A stretch of 8,273 bases of DNA from assembly GCA_951800155.1 (NCBI GenBank), contig CATOJL010000059.1:1-8273 (forward strand). The letters are read 5' to 3'. The translations under genes and the position numbers were made by a program. This document shows positions 4,685-8,273 of the stretch, in pieces. This DNA is from an uncultured Bacilli bacterium. GTDB lineage: Bacteria; Bacillota_I; Bacilli_A; RF39; UBA660. Each line of letters opens with the position of its first letter. Position 1 is the first letter of the stretch. The notes below the pieces were generated by a model. It was not told where the DNA came from. It made no database searches and was given only the letters and a program-made list of their open reading frames with translations.

Positions 4685-5612
4685 ATGTTATTTAGGAATT
4701 GATATTGGTTCCATATCTACAAAAGGAGTCTTACTTGATCAGGAAAAGAGAATCATTGCTAGTACTTATATTTGGACTGAGGGAAATCCAACCCAAGCAA
4801 CGAAAAAAGTGATCTCTCTTTTACGTGAGAAGATCGATTCAAATTATGTACTAAAAGGAATTGGAACAACGGGAAGTGCTAGAAAATTGATTGGGTTAAT
4901 GCTTGATGCAACAGTTGTAAAAAATGAAATCACGGCTCATGCGATAGGGACTTTATCGAAACATAAAGAAGTAAGAACTATTCTAGAAATTGGTGGACAG
5001 GATTCTAAAATCATTTTCCTAGAAAATGGAATGATTGTTGATTATTCAATGAACACACTTTGTGCAGCAGGAACAGGTTCTTTTTTATCAAGTCAAGCTA
5101 AACGTTTAGGAGTCGAAATTGAGGATTTTGGGGATATAGCTCTTAAAAGTAAAAAGCCTGTAAAAATAGCAGCAAGGTGTACTGTATTCGCTGAATCTGA
5201 TCTAATTCATAAAGCCCAAGCAGGGTATAGAAAAGAAGATATTATTGCTGGACTATGTCGAAGTATCGTTTTAAACTATTTGAATAATGTAGCTAAGGGC
5301 AAAAAAATTCATGGTCCAATTGTTTTTCAAGGAGGCGTAAGTAAAAATAAAGGGGTAGTTCATTATTTTGAAGAACAATTAGGGGAACCTATTTTAGTAG
5401 ATGATGAAGGACACCTTATGGGTGCGATAGGTGTTGCTGTACTGGCACATAAAGCAGCTGTGCAGAAAGAATATACATGGGATATGAAAGATATTGCTTT
5501 TGAAACAAAAGGGTATGAATGCAAAGGATGTTCCAATCATTGTGAACTCTTAAAAATCTATAAAGAAGGAAAGCTAGTTGACACATGGGGAAGTCGATGT
5601 GGGAAATTTTAA
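4677..5612 (+). CDS. Acyl-CoA dehydratase activase, BadF/BadG/BcrA/BcrD ATPase family
   Basis: This 311-residue ATPase has the ASKHA (actin/Hsp70/sugar kinase) fold. ATP-binding signatures are GIDIGSISTK (7-16, phosphate 1), GIGTTGSAR (61-69), EIGGQDSK (104-111, phosphate 2) and FQGGVSKN (217-224). C129 in NTLCAAGTG and C168 in ARCTVFAES are the two cysteines that, in the homodimeric archetype HgdC, hold one [4Fe-4S] cluster between subunits. ATP hydrolysis there drives a low-potential electron into the partner protein. The C-terminus adds C-x-x-C-x3-C (282, 285, 289) and C308 in WGSRCGKF, a tail known from fused giant homologues and able to bind a second metal or cluster. GAGGA at 4666-4670 precedes the start, which overlaps the previous gene by 8 bases. 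The natural partners are the two proteins encoded just upstream. Family assignment is firm; the physiological reaction is not. Confidence 0.93.
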   Translation: MNECYLGIDIGSISTKGVLLDQEKRIIASTYIWTEGNPTQATKKVISLLREKIDSNYVLKGIGTTGSARKLIGLMLDATVVKNEITAHAIGTLSKHKEVRTILEIGGQDSKIIFLENGMIVDYSMNTLCAAGTGSFLSSQAKRLGVEIEDFGDIALKSKKPVKIAARCTVFAESDLIHKAQAGYRKEDIIAGLCRSIVLNYLNNVAKGKKIHGPIVFQGGVSKNKGVVHYFEEQLGEPILVDDEGHLMGAIGVAVLAHKAAVQKEYTWDMKDIAFETKGYECKGCSNHCELLKIYKEGKLVDTWGSRCGKF

Positions 5613-5614
5613 TG

Positions 5615-5643
5615 TTGACAACACGTTTTATTTAGTGTATAAA
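5615..5643 (+). promoter_or_regulatory. Near-consensus sigma-A promoter of topA
   Basis: TTGACA (5615-5620, perfect -35) and TATAAA (5638-5643, five of six) are separated by exactly 17 bases. The promoter begins two bases after the activase stop codon, with no terminator between, so topA can be read both from here and by readthrough. Transcription would start near 5650. Confidence 0.85.
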
Positions 5644-5669
5644 TGTAGTTGATAAAAAGGATGTGAATT

Positions 5670-7691
5670 ATGGCAAAGAAATTAGTCATTGTGGAATCAC
5701 CAGCAAAAACAAAGTCCATTGGTAAGTACTTAGGAGATGACTTTAAAGTAGTTTCTTCAAAAGGGCATATTCGAGATTTGGCAACATCAGGAAAATTTGG
5801 CCTAGGTGTTGATATAGAAGATCATTTTAAGCCAAACTATATTGCAATCAAGGGAAAAAAGAAAGTCATTGATGATTTGAAAAAAGAAGCAAATCATGCT
5901 GATTTTGTCTACCTAGCTACCGACCCTGATCGGGAAGGGGAAGCTATTTCATGGCATTTATATGATGCCCTAGGTTTAGATGAAAAAGAATATGATCGTA
6001 TTGTTTTTAATGAAATTACAGAATCCGCTGTGAAAGATTCTTTAAAGCATGCTAGAAAAATTGACAAAGATTTAGTCAATTCACAAGAAACGCGTCGTAT
6101 TTTAGATCGCATTATTGGTTTTCGTTTGTCTAAATTGATGCAGTCAAAAACGAGTGGCAAGGCAGCAGGGAGAGTACAGAGTGTTGCCCTTAAACTTATT
6201 GTAGATAGAGAAAGAGAAATAGAGGCATTTAAAGAAGAAGAATATTGGACAATTGATTCTTTATTTAAAGAATTTAAAGCATCGCTTGAAAATTATAAAA
6301 ATAAAAAAATAGAAATCAAAACAGAAGAAGAAGCTGATAAAATTCTTTCCGTTTTAGATAAAAATTTTGAAGTAGAGAAGCTTGAGAAAAAAGGAAAATC
6401 AAAAAATGCAAAACCCCCATTTACTACCTCTACCCTACAACAAGCTGCTTCTACTCTTTTAAATATGAACGCAACAAAAACGATGATGATTGCTCAAAAA
6501 TTATATGAAGGAATCGAATTAGAAAATGAAACGGTTGGATTAATTTCCTATATGCGTACAGATTCGACTCGTTTATCAAATGATTTCATCAAGGATACAT
6601 TTACCTATATTGAAAAAGAATATGGAAAAAAATATGTAGGAACAGTAAAAAAGGGAAAGACAGCTGAAAATGTGCAAGATGCCCATGAAGCCATTCGTCC
6701 AACAAGTATTGAAAGAACACCCATTCGTATGAAACCTTATTTAACCCCAGAGGAATATAAGTTATACCGTTTGATTTATACAAGGGCTTTAGCAAGCTTG
6801 ATGGCTCCAGCCAAAACAGACAATACAACGATTTTACTTACAAATCATGACTATGGTTTTAAAGCAACAGGCCAAACAATTGCATTTGATGGTTACTTAA
6901 AAGTGTATCATGATTATGAATCAACTACAGAAAACAATCTACCAACTTTAGAAGAAAAGACGAAGATAGAAAGTGATGAAATTGTAAAAGAACAGCATTT
7001 CACACAGCCTCCAGCTCGTTATACAGAAGCTAAACTTGTGCAGGCTATGGAGGAAGAAGGAATAGGTCGTCCTTCTACTTATGCACCTATTATGAATAAG
7101 TTAAAATTACATGGCTATGTTACAATCGTAGATAAAAAATTTGTGCCAACAGAAATAGGAATTGAGATTACAGACAAACTACAAGAATATTTTAAACATA
7201 TTATTAATGTAAAATATACATCAAATATGGAGAGTGACTTAGATAAAATTGCAGATGGAAATACCATTTGGTATGAAATCCTAGAACGATTTTACAAAGA
7301 TTTTGAACCATCTCTTCAAGTAGCATTTGATAGTATGGAAAAAGAACCTCCAAAAGAAACAGGAGAAGTTTGTCCAGAGTGTGGGAATGCTTTGGTTGTA
7401 CGAAAAGGGCGTTATGGGGAATTTGTTGCTTGTAGTAACTATCCAAAATGTAAATATATAAAAGCAGAACCTCGTGAGGAAACAGAAATTTGTGCTTGTC
7501 CAAATTGTGATGGAAAAATAGTGGAGAAAAAGTCCAGAAAAGGGAAAATTTTCTATGGGTGTAACAATTATCCAAAATGTAAAACAGCAACTTGGGACAT
7601 GCCTTTAAAAGATCCTTGCCCTAACTGTGGAAATTTGCTAGTAGAAAAGAAAGATAAAATAAAATGTACGAGTTGTGACTATGAAAAATAG
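5670..7691 (+). CDS. topA: DNA topoisomerase I (type IA)
   Basis: TopA relaxes negative supercoils by cutting one strand through a 5'-phosphotyrosine. The 673-residue length is normal for Firmicutes. The TOPRIM domain shows VIVESPAKTKSI with catalytic E9 and the metal triad DPDRE (D85, D87, E89). The strand-binding SGKAAGRVQS is at 162-171, and the active-site Tyr is Y294 in ISYMRTDSTR. EEGIGRPSTYA (462-472) closes the core. Three C-terminal four-cysteine zinc fingers follow: C568/571/588/594, C610/613/631/637 and C650/653/666/669. The first two have the topoisomerase signature (F..C..YP.C), and the last is short and ends the protein. A strong binding site, AAAGGATGTGA (5656-5666), precedes the ATG. 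The gene has its own promoter and terminator. Upstream dprA and downstream trmFO, frequent Firmicutes neighbours, are absent here. Confidence 0.98.
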   Translation: MAKKLVIVESPAKTKSIGKYLGDDFKVVSSKGHIRDLATSGKFGLGVDIEDHFKPNYIAIKGKKKVIDDLKKEANHADFVYLATDPDREGEAISWHLYDALGLDEKEYDRIVFNEITESAVKDSLKHARKIDKDLVNSQETRRILDRIIGFRLSKLMQSKTSGKAAGRVQSVALKLIVDREREIEAFKEEEYWTIDSLFKEFKASLENYKNKKIEIKTEEEADKILSVLDKNFEVEKLEKKGKSKNAKPPFTTSTLQQAASTLLNMNATKTMMIAQKLYEGIELENETVGLISYMRTDSTRLSNDFIKDTFTYIEKEYGKKYVGTVKKGKTAENVQDAHEAIRPTSIERTPIRMKPYLTPEEYKLYRLIYTRALASLMAPAKTDNTTILLTNHDYGFKATGQTIAFDGYLKVYHDYESTTENNLPTLEEKTKIESDEIVKEQHFTQPPARYTEAKLVQAMEEEGIGRPSTYAPIMNKLKLHGYVTIVDKKFVPTEIGIEITDKLQEYFKHIINVKYTSNMESDLDKIADGNTIWYEILERFYKDFEPSLQVAFDSMEKEPPKETGEVCPECGNALVVRKGRYGEFVACSNYPKCKYIKAEPREETEICACPNCDGKIVEKKSRKGKIFYGCNNYPKCKTATWDMPLKDPCPNCGNLLVEKKDKIKCTSCDYEK

Positions 7692-7718
7692 GTTACAGTT
7701 CAGTCAAGGAAATCAAAA

Positions 7719-7727
7719 ATATCCACA
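7719..7727 (+). promoter_or_regulatory. DnaA-box-like site (one mismatch)
   Basis: ATATCCACA differs from the consensus TTATCCACA in the first base. It lies downstream of topA, 62 bases before a perfect copy in the same orientation. A lone one-mismatch site is easily found by chance; this one matters only with its neighbour. Confidence 0.3.
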
Positions 7728-7751
7728 ATCATAAAATAAGATGTCGAAAAT

Positions 7752-7776
7752 AAAGGGTTTGCCAAGACTCTTTTTT
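7752..7776 (+). terminator. Intrinsic terminator of topA
   Basis: AAAGGGTTT (7752-7760) pairs with AGACTCTTT (7765-7773) over nine positions, two of them G-U, with loop GCCA and a run of T to 7776. It lies about 60 bases after the topA stop codon. Confidence 0.65.
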
Positions 7777-7780
7777 AGTG

Positions 7781-7789
7781 TTATCCACA
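7781..7789 (+). promoter_or_regulatory. Consensus DnaA box
   Basis: TTATCCACA is a perfect match to the bacterial DnaA-binding consensus, right after the topA terminator. A related TTATCCTAA follows at 7801. Together with the site at 7719 it could titrate DnaA or regulate a neighbour. It is not an origin by itself: there is no dense cluster and no dnaA or dnaN gene in the window. Confidence 0.4.
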
Positions 7790-7877
7790 GATTTAAAAAA
7801 TTATCCTAAATTCATTGAAATAAAAGAAAAAATATGATTAATTAATATTAGAAAGAAACTACAATTAAGGTGATATT

Positions 7878-8273
7878 ATGGCAAATGGAAGAATCAATGA
7901 TTTTTATTTACAGTACGAAGAATTAACAGAAAAATTTGAAAAACAAGAAAAATTATTAAAGGAAACCAATAACCTCGTAAAAACGTTAAATATCACTATT
8001 GAAAATTTAAACGAAACCAATCAAAGACTACAAAAATTAATTGAAAAAAAAGATAAAGAAATACTAAGATTAAAATCTAAAAATAATAGAGATAGTTCTA
8101 ATTCTAATAAACCATCTGGAACAAATGGATATAAGAAAGTTATTATCAATAGAAGAGAAAAATCAAATAAGCCAAAAGGCGCTCAAATAAATCATAAACC
8201 ACATTCACTAAAAAATAAGCTAAATCAATTTATTAATTCTTTAGATGTAGAAGAAGAGATTATTGAAGTGAAT
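7878..8273 (+). CDS. IS66-family transposase, N-terminal part (cut by right edge)
   Basis: The open frame of 132 codons runs off the right edge. Residues about 8-68 form a leucine-zipper-like coiled coil. The IS66 TnpC signature follows: SSNSNKPSGTNG (73-84, family form NSSNSSKPPSSDG), NRREKS (91-96), then KPKGAQINHKPHSL (98-111, family form GGQ.GH.GH.L), which belongs to the zinc-finger and DNA-binding region before the DDE catalytic domain. The catalytic residues lie outside the window. AAGGTGAT precedes the ATG. No tnpA or tnpB gene lies upstream, so this would be a transposase-only (ISBst12-like) element or a remnant. I could not fix a left inverted repeat in 7777-7877, and whether the copy is intact cannot be judged here. 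Confidence 0.88.
   Translation, partial: MANGRINDFYLQYEELTEKFEKQEKLLKETNNLVKTLNITIENLNETNQRLQKLIEKKDKEILRLKSKNNRDSSNSNKPSGTNGYKKVIINRREKSNKPKGAQINHKPHSLKNKLNQFINSLDVEEEIIEVN

Larger units (their letters stand above)
7777..8273 (+). mobile_element. Left part of a probable IS66-type insertion sequence
   Basis: This is the region from the end of the topA terminator through the transposase fragment. The true left end lies somewhere between 7777 and 7870, an A/T-rich stretch with no gene, so the start given is an outer limit. The right end, and with it a match of terminal repeats, is beyond the window. Confidence 0.5.

Noticed and set aside
7815..7844. Promoter for the IS66 transposase (TTGAAA with TAATTA or TATGAT)
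   Set aside because: The spacings are 18 bases to a poor -10 or 12 to a better one. The region is so A/T-rich that such matches are expected.
1..8273. Mycoplasma genetic code (UGA as Trp)
   Set aside because: Two genes end naturally in TGA at conserved family ends, and Trp is encoded by TGG throughout.

Overview
The window comes from a low-GC, Gram-positive-type (Firmicutes) bacterium. It has A/T-rich codon use, strong AAGGAGG-type ribosome binding sites, a Firmicutes-style sigma-H tail, and a DUF1540 protein together with acyl-CoA dehydratase activase-type Fe-S proteins, both typical of anaerobes. Genes end in TGA as well as TAA and TAG, so the Mycoplasma code is not in use. A gut-type anaerobe from the Bacilli/Erysipelotrichia or Clostridia is my best guess; the genus cannot be read from the sequence.

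Layout. (1) 2-271: the 3' end of a sigma-H-like RNA polymerase sigma factor, cut by the left edge. It runs into a perfect 16-bp all-A/T inverted repeat, directly followed by an extended -10 promoter. (2) 372-2432: two tandem genes for acidic, coiled-coil proteins. They share one architecture (disordered acidic head, a short F..[LA]SS.V..A.N motif, long coiled coil, F.ELV..F tail) and I recognise no known family. The first carries an exact 25-residue repeat. (3) 2448-2600, minus strand: a 50-residue, 10-cysteine DUF1540 protein. It converges on the coiled-coil genes through a shared bidirectional terminator and diverges from the next operon. (4) 2725-5612: three overlapping genes encoding a DUF2229/COG3580 protein, a COG3581 protein and a BadF/BcrA-type ATPase (acyl-CoA dehydratase activase). 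These are the separate parts of what many anaerobes encode as one giant fused protein. (5) 5670-7691: topA, DNA topoisomerase I with three C-terminal zinc fingers, behind a near-consensus sigma-A promoter and followed by a terminator. (6) 7692-7877: intergenic DNA with the topA terminator and two DnaA-box-like sites. (7) 7878-8273: the N-terminal part of an IS66-family transposase, cut by the right edge.

How it fits together. The three-gene Fe-S/ATPase operon looks like a self-contained ATP-driven one-electron reductase: the activase would hydrolyse ATP to push a low-potential electron into a cluster held by the other two proteins. Its substrate is unknown, and no recognisable dehydratase subunit pair or CoA-transferase lies in the window. 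The divergent Cys-rich protein could share a metal or redox theme with it, but that is inference. The least-understood part is the coiled-coil pair beside the sigma factor. TopA is housekeeping, and the IS66 element lies next to it.
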